Assembly: GCA_902826795.1 (NCBI GenBank)
Contig: CADEGD010000001.1
Location: forward strand, 62,001-126,000
DNA length: 64,000 nucleotides
From: an uncultured Acidobacteriota bacterium
GTDB taxonomy: Bacteria > Acidobacteriota > Blastocatellia > Pyrinomonadales > Pyrinomonadaceae
Direction: 5' to 3'
Positions 44,826 to 52,326 of this stretch are shown here, one piece after another (position 1 is the first letter of the stretch; every line of letters starts with the position of its first letter). Made by a program: the position numbers and the translations under genes. The notes below the pieces were generated by a model. It made no database searches, had not been told where the DNA came from, and saw nothing but the letters and a program-made list of their open reading frames with translations.

Positions 44826-45407
44826 ATGGGGAAGAATTTTGTCCTGGCGTTTGCGATAGCGCTGTTGTCGTGTGTTTTCGTACAGGCTCAGTCTAACGAA
44901 CAGCTCACGTTTTTTGCAGGTTCAACCAATGTCCACCTTAGTTCCGATTTCAACAATGCTCTTGGTTCGCTCGGTGTGAGGGCGGGTGACGTGTTCCCAG
45001 GTCGGCTGAGAAGGGGAACGGCGTCATTTCCCATTACCGACGGTACGATCAACGCCGACGATCTGAAAGGCGAGATCATTCATTCGGGTGGCCTTAGTCT
45101 TCGTGCGGGAACTACGACTGTGAAGCTTAGAAGCTTCATCATAGAAATTTCCGACTCGGGAATCGTGCTCACCGGCCATGTATCGGTGAACGGCAATACC
45201 GTCGGGCGAATTCCTCTGTTCGATCTGACGTTACCGCCGGCGACGAGTTCGCTGTTTTCACTTCAGCGTGTTCGCCTCAGCAATGTAGCGGTAACGCTAC
45301 GGCCTGAAGCGGCGGCCGCGCTGAATTCCGTTTTCAACGTTACCGCGTTTACTCCGGGGTTTTCGATCGGCACGGCTAGCGTTAACGGATTTGCCTACAA
45401 CAATTAG
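44826..45407 (+). CDS. Hypothetical exported beta-rich protein
   Basis: A 193-residue protein with GGAGG eight bases before ATG. A signal peptide ends near residue 22 (VFVQAQ). The rest is beta-rich: VRAGDVFPGRLRRGTASFPITDGTIN, LKGEIIHSGGLSLRAGTTTVKLRSFIIE, LFDLTLP, and a closing repeat-like FTPGFSIGTASVNGFAY. The pattern recalls exported proteins of Actinobacteria with an HtaA-like beta-sandwich, from memory and unverified. No metal or heme ligands stand out. Probably periplasmic or surface-attached; monocistronic, ended by a terminator. Confidence 0.75.
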   Translation: MGKNFVLAFAIALLSCVFVQAQSNEQLTFFAGSTNVHLSSDFNNALGSLGVRAGDVFPGRLRRGTASFPITDGTINADDLKGEIIHSGGLSLRAGTTTVKLRSFIIEISDSGIVLTGHVSVNGNTVGRIPLFDLTLPPATSSLFSLQRVRLSNVAVTLRPEAAAALNSVFNVTAFTPGFSIGTASVNGFAYNN

Positions 45408-45417
45408 TCCAGCTCTT

Positions 45418-45460
45418 AAGACCGGAGCGCTGGGATATGAAGGGCGCTCTGGTCTTTAAT
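45418..45460 (+). terminator. Terminator after the exported beta-rich protein
   Basis: AAGACCGGAGCGC and GCGCTCTGGTCTT form a 13-base-pair stem (one G-U) with a loop of about 13 bases, followed by TAATTC. The T-tract is short (part of the stem end), but position between convergent genes supports the call. Confidence 0.7.
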
Positions 45461-45470
45461 TCAACTCTCT

Positions 45471-46646
45471 TCAACCATCGTTGAGAAGATCGAAGAGGCG
45501 TTGGCGCTCGATCCCGAATTCCCGCATTACTGATTCGATCTCGCGACCTATCTCAGCTGCATCCTTCGCTGTGCTTCCCGACCGTATAGCGACCAGCATA
45601 TTATTCTTCGGCGTGTGTTCGGTTGCGACAAATTCGAATATCTTCGTCTTATATCCTTCACGTTCGAGCAGCAACGACCGGATGCCATCGGTGATCGTCT
45701 CGGCGGTCCGTTCACGCATCACCGGATGTTTGAGAATGCCGGCGAGTAGTTCAGGCGACTTCATCTGAGCCTTGATCTCATGATGGCAACACGGCGCCGC
45801 GATGATGATCGACGCGTGGGCCGAGATGCCTTTGTGGAGAGCGTCATCCGTCGCCGTGTCACAGGCGTGAAGGGCGATGAGAATGTCGATGTTGTTCGCC
45901 TCGAAATCGGCGATGCTCGCTGGGACGAACTTCAGGCCGTCATAGCGGCCGGCTCGGGCTATCTGATTGCAAAGTTCTACGAGATAGGGCCGTGATTCGA
46001 CGCCGATAACCGATAGAGCGGACGAGGACGTCTGCGTTCCGAAGAAGTCGTAAGCGGCAAAGGTAAGGTAACCCTTACCCGAGCCCATGTCGACAACCTT
46101 GAGTAAGGGTTTGTCTTTTAAGTTGGATGATTCGTACAGCCCGCGGAGTATCTCGACGAATTTGTTGATCTGCTTCCATTTGTCGCGGGCTTCGTTGCGA
46201 ATTTTTCCCGAATCGGCGGTGATGCCGAGGGCTTTCAGATAATAGGCATGGCGGTCAACGAGGTAGTTCTTTTCACGATCATGAGGGAGCAGCTTGGCGG
46301 TGATGAACGTAGGTCTTGCTGCGGTGATCTTGGCCGAGCGCTTCCCGATAGTAAGCTGGAGATCTTTTTCGGTCGTGAATAGGTGAGCGGAACGAAACCC
46401 AGATCTCAGATGATCCTTGATCTGCGATACCGCCTCGGCAGCATCGAAGTTCTGCACCCGATCGCTCGTTCGGCCACGATATTGGAATAGAATGCGAGAG
46501 CCCTTTTTCGTCTCAACTGGGCGGACGAGAATCTTTTGCAGTGATGCGTCATCGCCCTTATAATTGCCGAGTGTGAGCTTTACCAAGGTGCGCTTTTTCA
46601 GGCATTGAAGCAGTTCGGCTACGAATTGTTGGACGGGTTCATCCAT
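45471..46646 (-). CDS. SAM-dependent methyltransferase (Methyltransf_32-like)
   Basis: A 391-residue protein. Residues 1-150 are an uncharacterised N-terminal domain with a basic segment. The Rossmann methyltransferase starts near 185 with motif I VVDMGSGKGYLTFAAYD, acidic motif II VIGVESRP, and a distinctive ALHACDTATDDAL and IIAAPCCHHE pair that characterises the Methyltransf_32 family. Eukaryotic relatives act on RNA or protein; the CCHHE segment could bind metal. A role in RNA or ribosome modification is inferred. It is divergent from the DinB-like gene by 32 bases. Confidence 0.85.
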   Translation of the reverse strand: MDEPVQQFVAELLQCLKKRTLVKLTLGNYKGDDASLQKILVRPVETKKGSRILFQYRGRTSDRVQNFDAAEAVSQIKDHLRSGFRSAHLFTTEKDLQLTIGKRSAKITAARPTFITAKLLPHDREKNYLVDRHAYYLKALGITADSGKIRNEARDKWKQINKFVEILRGLYESSNLKDKPLLKVVDMGSGKGYLTFAAYDFFGTQTSSSALSVIGVESRPYLVELCNQIARAGRYDGLKFVPASIADFEANNIDILIALHACDTATDDALHKGISAHASIIIAAPCCHHEIKAQMKSPELLAGILKHPVMRERTAETITDGIRSLLLEREGYKTKIFEFVATEHTPKNNMLVAIRSGSTAKDAAEIGREIESVMREFGIERQRLFDLLNDG

Positions 46647-46678
46647 TCTCGAAGCAGTTTATCGCAAAGGAGAAGATC

Positions 46679-47155
46679 ATGCAGGAAGACGGATCAACGA
46701 TCTCCCAAAGGCACTTTGTCGAAGCGGTCGCTTACCTGTTGCGCGAAACCTTCGAGGGTTCGCCTGAAGGCCAGCCGAGCGCCTATCTTGATCGAGGTGT
46801 GGGAGTATTCGCGACCATGGCGAGCGTTTCCGCAGAGTCGGCTTCGCGGCATCACAACGGAACAACGATCGCCGCCCACACCGAACACGCAAAGTTCTAT
46901 CTCGATCGCCTGTGCGAATATATGAATGGCCGGACCGAGGACGTCAACTGGGAAGACAGTTGGCTGATCGAGACGGTTGATAATGAGGAATGGGCGGCCC
47001 TGCAATCGAGTGTCCGCAACGCATACGAGAGTTGTCTGCGTTGTCTTGCACAGGATCGAACTTGGGCCGATATGCAGATCGGGATGGCCATCGGCCTCGT
47101 TGCACATTCGGCGTATCATTTAGGAGCGATCAGGCAGATGGCGAAGGGGATTTAG
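46679..47155 (+). CDS. DinB-like four-helix metal protein
   Basis: A 158-residue protein of the DinB/YfiT superfamily. Metal-binding histidines fit the family triad: one in AAHTEHAKFYLDRL (near 62-75) and two in VAHSAYHLGAIRQM near the end. Relatives are metal-dependent thiol S-transferases (bacillithiol, mycothiol) or damage-inducible proteins; this one cannot be assigned. The stop codon lies within a palindromic repeat (47154-47215). Confidence 0.85.
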   Translation: MQEDGSTISQRHFVEAVAYLLRETFEGSPEGQPSAYLDRGVGVFATMASVSAESASRHHNGTTIAAHTEHAKFYLDRLCEYMNGRTEDVNWEDSWLIETVDNEEWAALQSSVRNAYESCLRCLAQDRTWADMQIGMAIGLVAHSAYHLGAIRQMAKGI

Positions 47156-47215
47156 CCACAGAGGACACAGAGCATGATTTGAAATTTCTCTGTATACTCT
47201 GTGTCCTCTGCGGCT
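47154..47215. repeat. Palindromic repeat (CACAGAGGACACAGAG type)
   Basis: Two 19-base arms (47154-47172 and 47197-47215) are inverted copies with one mismatch, around a 24-base AT-rich spacer. The left arm includes the stop codon of the DinB-like gene. The sequence is of a widespread environmental repeat type, from memory. Confidence 0.88.
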
Positions 47216-47226
47216 ATGACTAAATT

Positions 47227-47643
47227 ATGAACAATCTATTTCACCTGGCGTTTCCCGTTAACGATCTTTCGACCGCTCGTGAGTTTTATGGCGGTGTGCT
47301 CGGATGCAATGAAGGGCGGAGTTCTGAATGTTGGATCGATTTTGACCTGTACGGCCATCAGATCGTGACGCATCTTTCGGAGAACGGAGCGGGCGTGAAG
47401 GTCACGAATAACGTAGATGCCGATCACGTTCCCGTGCCGCATTTCGGGATCATTTTGCCGATAGAGGAATTTAAAGAGCTTGCGGAGAAACTGAAGTCAA
47501 AGGGCGTCGAGTTCGTCATTGAGCCGAAGATCCGGTTCGAAGGCGAGGTAGGTGAGCAGGCGACGATGTTTTTCCTCGACCCGAGCGGCAACGCGCTTGA
47601 GTTCAAAGGTTTCAAGGATCTTTCAACGGTGTTTGCTAAATGA
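47227..47643 (+). CDS. VOC superfamily (glyoxalase-like) protein
   Basis: A 138-residue protein of the vicinal oxygen chelate fold. It starts [23 protein letters not shown]; the metal ligand His is H6, a second candidate is H53 or H79 (VPHFGIIL), and the closing Glu is in [15 protein letters not shown] near 125, a standard VOC ending. Family members include glyoxalases, dioxygenases and fosfomycin-resistance enzymes; the substrate is unknown. It starts 11 bases after a palindromic repeat and has no obvious ribosome binding site. Confidence 0.9.
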   Translation: MNNLFHLAFPVNDLSTAREFYGGVLGCNEGRSSECWIDFDLYGHQIVTHLSENGAGVKVTNNVDADHVPVPHFGIILPIEEFKELAEKLKSKGVEFVIEPKIRFEGEVGEQATMFFLDPSGNALEFKGFKDLSTVFAK

Positions 47644-47651
47644 TTCGACGC

Positions 47652-47719
47652 CTTTTCACTTACTACTTATCACTTACGTCGGAATAAGTGATAGGTGAAA
47701 AGTGAGTAAGTAATAAGTA
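47652..47719. repeat. Imperfect palindrome (AAGTGATAAGT type)
   Basis: TTTTCACTTACTACTTATC followed by CACTTA (47653-47677) faces TAAGTGATAGGTGAAAAG and onward copies of AAGTGAGTAAGTAATAAGT. The arms are inverted with several mismatches, and the right arm runs up to the start codon of the deacetylase gene, replacing any ribosome binding site. Confidence 0.75.
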
Positions 47720-48657
47720 TGGGAAAACTCTTCGCGATTGCACTTCTTCTGGTTTCGATTGCTTCCGCTCAGAAGGTTGAGCGGACGATCGCGGTGACGA
47801 TCGACGATCTGCCGGTGGTCGTGACGCAGAGCGATGCGAAGAAGCGTGAGGACATCACTCGGCGGCTGCTAGGACATATCGGGAGAGCAAAGGTCCCGGC
47901 GATCGGATTCGTCAACGAGAACAAGCTATATATCGACGGCAAGCGGAACGAGGAACAGGTTTCGCTATTGAAGATGTGGCTCGACTCGGGGCTTGAACTC
48001 GGCAACCACACCTTCTCGCATCGAAGTGCGGATGCGATCACGGTTGACGAATACACATCAGACATCGTTCGCGGTGAAGAGATAACGAAAGAGCTGCTCG
48101 CGAAGAAGGCTATGAAGATGCGTTACTTCCGGCATCCGTTTCTCCAAACCGGAAGCGACATGTCGAAGAAGACTGCAATCTACAAATTTCTGGCGGATCG
48201 CGGATACACGGTCGCTCCGGTATCAATCGACAACGCGGACTACATCTTCGCGAGAGCCTACGACAACGCGCATGATAAAGAAGACGCCGATCTGATGAAG
48301 CGAGTCGGTGAAGCCTACGTGCCGTACATGGAGGCGAAGCTCGACTATTGGGAGCGGCAATCGATGAAGACGCTCGGGCGACCGATGAGCCACACGCTTC
48401 TGTTGCACGCAAATTCGATCAACGCGGAATTTTTCGATGACCTCGCCGCGATGTTGGTGAAACGCGGATATAAGTTCGTTACGCTTGAGGAATCTCTGAA
48501 GGACGAGGCTTACCGGCTACCAGACAATTTTACGCGTCGGGCGGGGATATCGTGGCTGCATCGTTGGACGCTCGACAAGGGAAGGGAATTCGTCGTGCCG
48601 GACGAGCCGCCGGTTCCCCAATTCGTGCTGAAGGCGTCAGGTTTTACATCCGAATGA
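47719..48657 (+). CDS. Exported polysaccharide deacetylase (NodB-like)
   Basis: A 312-residue secreted carbohydrate esterase family 4 protein. Residues 1-18 are a signal peptide (LFAIALLLVSIASAQ). Metal and catalytic motifs are TIDDLP at 27-32 (variant of TFDDG), HTFSHRS near 97-103 and RYFRHPFLQTG near 134; His in LLLHANSI near 230 is the last motif. It would remove N-acetyl groups from peptidoglycan, chitin-like or xylan-type substrates at the cell envelope. The stop overlaps the next gene start by four bases (ATGA). Confidence 0.9.
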   Translation: MGKLFAIALLLVSIASAQKVERTIAVTIDDLPVVVTQSDAKKREDITRRLLGHIGRAKVPAIGFVNENKLYIDGKRNEEQVSLLKMWLDSGLELGNHTFSHRSADAITVDEYTSDIVRGEEITKELLAKKAMKMRYFRHPFLQTGSDMSKKTAIYKFLADRGYTVAPVSIDNADYIFARAYDNAHDKEDADLMKRVGEAYVPYMEAKLDYWERQSMKTLGRPMSHTLLLHANSINAEFFDDLAAMLVKRGYKFVTLEESLKDEAYRLPDNFTRRAGISWLHRWTLDKGREFVVPDEPPVPQFVLKASGFTSE

Positions 48658-49853
48658 AGAAACGAGCACAGATCGTGATCATTGGCGGCGGAGTCGTTGG
48701 GGCGTCCGTCGCTTTTCATTTGGCCGAGCGGGGCGTTCGTGACGTGCTGATTCTCGAACGCGAGACCGAACAGGGAAGAGGCTCTACCGGTGCCGCGACC
48801 GGCGGCGTGCGGGCTCAGTTCGAGACGGACATCAATATAAGGATGTCCTTGTATTCGATCGATTTCCTGAAGAACTGGGAGCACAATTGCGAGTACGATC
48901 CGAAAGGATATCTGTTCTTTGCGACGACCGAAGGGCAGTTCGATTATCTGCGACGTAACGTAGAGAAACAGAGGTCGCTGGGCGTGCGAGATGTTAGCGT
49001 GGTTGACACCGGTGAGATCGCCAAGATCGTTCCGGGAATGAATTGCGAGGATATTACCGGCGGTACGTTCGGTGCTCACGATGGATTTATCAATCCGCTC
49101 GCTGTGATGCGGGGATTTGCCGAAGGCGCATTGTGCGGCGGAGTGTCGATGGAATTCGGTGTTGAAGTGATTGGGCTGAACGTCGAGAATGGGCGGATCA
49201 CATCGGTCGAAACATCTAGGGGTACCGTCGAATGTGATGTCGCTGTTATCTGTACCGGTGCTCGGGCGGCGGAGATCGCGTCGACGGCAGATATTGAATT
49301 ACCCGTTTCACCGCAGCGTCGGCAGATCGTGTGGTCGCGGACGCGTGAGCCTTTGCCCGAGCATCTGCCGATGGTGATCGACATTGGGAGCGGATTTCAC
49401 TTTCGCCCGGCGAGAGATTTTCGAGGGGCGATGAAGAACCCAGTCGCTACCGCTCCCGGTTCTGACGGTCGCGAGGTTTTGTTTGCTTATCCGGACCCGG
49501 ATGAGACGACGTCGATACGGACTGATTTTGAAGATTCGTTCATCTTTAAGGTGTATGAGCGAGCGAAACTGAGGGCGGATTTTTTGTTCGAATCGGAAGT
49601 TGTGCGTGAAAGATGTCGAGCCGGATTGTACGAAAATTCACCGGATCATCACGCGATACTCGGTGCTTGTGAGGTCGGCGGATTGTATACTGCGAACGGA
49701 TTCTCGGGTCACGGCGTCATGCACTCGCCCGCAACAGGACGTGCTTTAGCCGAGATCATTCTCGACGGCGAGGCATCGTTTCTCGATGTGTCGTGCTTAT
49801 CGCTCTCTCGATTTGCGAGAGGAGAACTGCTGCACGAGACGGCATTCATTTAG
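48654..49853 (+). CDS. FAD-dependent oxidoreductase (DAO/sarcosine oxidase-like)
   Basis: A 399-residue flavoprotein. Start ATG 48654 overlaps the deacetylase stop; the upstream in-frame extension reads through that gene. FAD motif VIIGGGVVGASVAFHLAERG is at 9-28 and STGAATGGVRAQF near 45; the C-terminal FAD contact is GLYTANGFSGHGVMHSP near 345. The layout matches amino-acid and sarcosine oxidase-like (DAO) enzymes acting on N-methyl or secondary amines; the substrate is unknown. Translational coupling to a secreted deacetylase is odd. A palindromic repeat follows. Confidence 0.9.
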   Translation: MKKRAQIVIIGGGVVGASVAFHLAERGVRDVLILERETEQGRGSTGAATGGVRAQFETDINIRMSLYSIDFLKNWEHNCEYDPKGYLFFATTEGQFDYLRRNVEKQRSLGVRDVSVVDTGEIAKIVPGMNCEDITGGTFGAHDGFINPLAVMRGFAEGALCGGVSMEFGVEVIGLNVENGRITSVETSRGTVECDVAVICTGARAAEIASTADIELPVSPQRRQIVWSRTREPLPEHLPMVIDIGSGFHFRPARDFRGAMKNPVATAPGSDGREVLFAYPDPDETTSIRTDFEDSFIFKVYERAKLRADFLFESEVVRERCRAGLYENSPDHHAILGACEVGGLYTANGFSGHGVMHSPATGRALAEIILDGEASFLDVSCLSLSRFARGELLHETAFI

Positions 49854-49861
49854 CTTTTTTC

Positions 49862-49942
49862 AACGCAAAGACGCCAAGCTGCAAAGACGCGAAAGTTCTA
49901 AGTTTTGTCCTTTGCGGCTTAGCTCCTTTGCGACTTTGCGTT
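49862..49942. repeat. Palindromic repeat (AACGCAAAGACGCC type)
   Basis: AACGCAAAG (49862-49870) and CTTTGCGTT (49934-49942) are outer arms, with imperfect inverted copies CGCCAAGCTGCAAAGACGCG and CCTTTGCGGCTTAGC between them. It fills the gap between the oxidoreductase and deacetylase-family genes. Confidence 0.75.
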
Positions 49943-49953
49943 AAAGTCCTGCT

Positions 49954-50895
49954 ATGGTCACCGCAGTTCTTCATCACCCGATCTACGAAAAGCACGATAC
50001 CGGGCCCGGGCATCCGGAGATGCCATCAAGGTATCGGGTTATGATCGATGCGCTTCAGGGCGATACCGAGCTATGGGGTTCTCTCAAAGAGATCACGCCG
50101 GAGAAGGCTTCGCAGGGATTGATTCAGGCGGCTCATACAAAAGAGCATTTTAAGCGGGTCGAGGGTGCGTTTGCGAACGGGCTCGACCGGCTCGATATGG
50201 ACACGACGATCTCGATGAAATCGTTCGACGCGGCGATGTTTGCGGCGGGCGGCGCGATCTCGGCGGTGGACGCGGTGATGTCCGGCGAGGTGCGAAATGC
50301 CTTCGTCGCGGTGCGTCCGCCTGGCCATCATGCGACTGCCGAACGAACGATGGGCTTTTGTATGTTCAATAACGTCGCCGTTGCCGCGAGATATGCGCAG
50401 AACAAATATAAAGATATTGAGAACGCCGCGATCATCGATTGGGACGTGCATCACGGCAACGGCACGCAAGGGATCTTTTACTCTGACCCGAGCGTCTATT
50501 TTTTTTCGATGCATCAGTATCCGTGGTATCCGGGCACTGGTTCTCACGGCGAGACGGGGCAGGGAAAAGGCTTAGGTGCAACGATGAATCTTCCGATGAA
50601 GGCGTATACGAAGGCAGCGGATCAGAACGCTGCGTTCGAGGCTGCGATCGAAGAGGTCGCCTCGAAGATGAAGCCCGATATGATCTTCATCTCCGCCGGA
50701 TTCGACGCCCACGAAAGCGATCCGCTTGGTCAGTTGCAGCTTGAAGATCCCGATTATGCCCGGATGACGCGCGTGATGATGGAGTGGGCGGATGAGGTTT
50801 GCGATGGCCGCATCGTCTCCTGCATGGAGGGCGGATACAACCTGCAGACGCTCGGCGAAACCGTTCGCACGCACGTCGCGACGCTGGCCGCATAA
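49954..50895 (+). CDS. Histone deacetylase family hydrolase (second copy)
   Basis: A 313-residue class II HDAC-like zinc hydrolase. Motifs are RPPGHHAT near 115-122 (catalytic His pair), GFCMFNNVAVAA, zinc ligands in IIDWDVHHGNGTQ near 154-166, SAGFDAHESDPLG near 242 for the second Asp, and the catalytic Tyr in EGGYNLQT near 292. It matches acetylpolyamine or acetoin-utilisation (HdaH-like) enzymes more than the shorter-motif copy at 6879. The substrate is unknown. It begins 11 bases after a palindromic repeat. Confidence 0.94.
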   Translation: MVTAVLHHPIYEKHDTGPGHPEMPSRYRVMIDALQGDTELWGSLKEITPEKASQGLIQAAHTKEHFKRVEGAFANGLDRLDMDTTISMKSFDAAMFAAGGAISAVDAVMSGEVRNAFVAVRPPGHHATAERTMGFCMFNNVAVAARYAQNKYKDIENAAIIDWDVHHGNGTQGIFYSDPSVYFFSMHQYPWYPGTGSHGETGQGKGLGATMNLPMKAYTKAADQNAAFEAAIEEVASKMKPDMIFISAGFDAHESDPLGQLQLEDPDYARMTRVMMEWADEVCDGRIVSCMEGGYNLQTLGETVRTHVATLAA

Positions 50896-50949
50896 CTTTG
50901 TGTGATATGATTGTCGCCATCCACAAAAGTAGACTGAGGTAAGAAAACG

Positions 50950-51231
50950 ATGCCCGATGTTGAGACCACTTGTGTGCAGTGTAAGGAGACGTTTCTCTTT
51001 ACCGAAAAAGAACAAGAGACCTTCTATCAGCGAAATCTCGCCGCTCCGCAGCGATGCTTAAAATGCCGTTCAAAAAAGGCGGCGGCGGGCGAAGACGCCC
51101 CGACACGCTTCGAGATAATCTGCGATAACTGCGGCAAGCACGATCAGGTGCCGTTCCAACCAAAAGTCGGTCGAACCGTTCTTTGCAAAGAATGTCACCA
51201 GGCTACGCGTTCGCGAGCCCGATTCGCGTAG
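50950..51231 (+). CDS. Double zinc-ribbon protein
   Basis: A 93-residue cytoplasmic protein with two zinc ribbons. The first has C8 and C11 (TCVQCKETFLFT) and a second pair in RCLKCRSK; the second has CDNCGKHDQVPFQPKVG and LCKECH. The first half matches the zinc-ribbon (zf-trcl) type and the second the CxxC-VPF-x-P type; such proteins are found with RNA helicase or ribosomal proteins, but their role is unknown. GAGG lies about 14 bases before ATG. The basic tail RSRARFA suggests nucleic-acid binding. Confidence 0.85.
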   Translation: MPDVETTCVQCKETFLFTEKEQETFYQRNLAAPQRCLKCRSKKAAAGEDAPTRFEIICDNCGKHDQVPFQPKVGRTVLCKECHQATRSRARFA

Positions 51232-51246
51232 AAAGTTTAAAAGTGA

Positions 51247-51302
51247 AAAGGTGAAAGAGTGAAAAAGTCTCTGTCGACGGCTTTTTCACTCTTTTCACCT
51301 TT
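51247..51302. repeat. Palindrome of GTGAAAGAG-type repeats
   Basis: Arms at 51247-51267 and 51281-51302 are inverted copies (AAAGGTGAAAGAGTGAAAAAG type) differing by one inserted base. The same half-element occurs in tandem at 60019-60060. It lies directly before the enoyl-CoA hydratase gene. Confidence 0.85.
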
Positions 51303-51318
51303 AGTCCTTTACCCTTTT

Positions 51319-52113
51319 ATGAGTTTTGAAACTGTCCTCTACGAGTTGAACGGATCGGTCGCCACGATCCAGATGAATCGACCTGACGCTCTGAATGCGC
51401 TGTCGCTGCAGTTGGGGAAGGATCTGCGCTCGGCGGTTGAGAAGGCGATCTCGGATGAGGTTAGAGCCGTGGTATTGACCGGTTCGGGACGAGCGTTTTG
51501 TTCGGGCGGCGATCTGCGTGAGATGAAGGCGATGGGCGAGCAAGAGGGAAATATAGAGGCCTTTCTCGACTCACCCCTGAAAGCGCTTCACGAAGTGATA
51601 CTGCTCATTCGCGAAACCCCGATCCCGTTCATCGCGGCCGTAAACGGAGTCTGCGCGGGAGCGGGGACGAACTTCGCGCTTGCGTGCGATCTTGTTCTCG
51701 CGGCGGACGATGCCTCTTTCAATGAGGCGTTCGTACGCATTGGACTGTCGCCGGACTGCGGTGGAACGTTCTTTCTTCCGCGAGCGGTCGGCGAAAAGAT
51801 CGCGACAGAATTGTTTATGACAGGCGGAACGGTTGATGCAAAACGCGCAGCCGAGATCGGGATGATCAATCGTGTCGTTCCCGCGGCCGAACTGCTTGAG
51901 GAAGCGGGCAAACTGGCCGCTCAACTCGCAAAAGGCCCGACCGGCTCATATGGCCGCATCAAGCGAATGATGAACGCAACATTCTCTAACGATCTCCGCT
52001 CTCAACTAGATCTCGAGGGCGAATGCCAACTAGAATCCGGCAAGGCGGCCGATTTCAAAGAAGGCGTCGCGTCTTTCTTTGAGAAGCGGCCCCCGTCGTT
52101 CACGGGCAAATAG
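51319..52113 (+). CDS. Enoyl-CoA hydratase/isomerase family protein
   Basis: A 264-residue crotonase-fold enzyme. ATG 51319 (MSFETVLYEL) is taken as start, since the longer open frame from GTG 51259 is encoded by the palindromic repeat. CoA-binding and oxyanion-hole motifs are AFCSGGDLREM near 67-77 and VCAGAGTNFALACDLVLAADDA near 115-136. Of the two catalytic Glu of hydratases, the first position (near 116-120) reads AGAG without Glu and the second falls in IGLSPDCGG, where Asp replaces it, so isomerase activity such as 1,2-epoxyphenylacetyl-CoA isomerase type is more likely than classical hydration. No other beta-oxidation gene is near. Confidence 0.88.
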   Translation: MSFETVLYELNGSVATIQMNRPDALNALSLQLGKDLRSAVEKAISDEVRAVVLTGSGRAFCSGGDLREMKAMGEQEGNIEAFLDSPLKALHEVILLIRETPIPFIAAVNGVCAGAGTNFALACDLVLAADDASFNEAFVRIGLSPDCGGTFFLPRAVGEKIATELFMTGGTVDAKRAAEIGMINRVVPAAELLEEAGKLAAQLAKGPTGSYGRIKRMMNATFSNDLRSQLDLEGECQLESGKAADFKEGVASFFEKRPPSFTGK

Positions 52114-52144
52114 ACTTCGACAAATTGATTATCTGGAAGCGCGG

Positions 52145-52203
52145 TTGACAACGACCGCGTTTTTAGTTTGAATAGTATGAAACTGAAAATGAAAATCGTT
52201 TTC
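52145..52203 (+). promoter_or_regulatory. Promoter with Fur box before the siderophore receptor
   Basis: A perfect TTGACA (52145-52150) is followed after 17 bases by TTGAAT (52168-52173). Just downstream GAAAATGAAAATCGTTTTC (52185-52203) matches the 19-base Fur consensus at 15 positions and covers the expected transcript start. Iron-loaded Fur should repress the gene at 52327 and the genes after it. The 120 bases from here to the start codon hold nothing else recognised. Confidence 0.8.
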
Positions 52204-52326
52204 AATAAGAGTGAGAGGTAAGTCATTGCTTCCAGCGCTCGAAGAAGCTCTCTAAAAACATATCGACTTAATACTTGCAATTTCGTCTGCCTCGCGTGAA
52301 AACACGGGCAGGCATCTGGTAGAAAC

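Noticed and set aside
51259-51318. N-terminal extension of the enoyl-CoA hydratase
   Set aside because: It is encoded by the palindrome at 51247-51302 and is not part of the crotonase fold.
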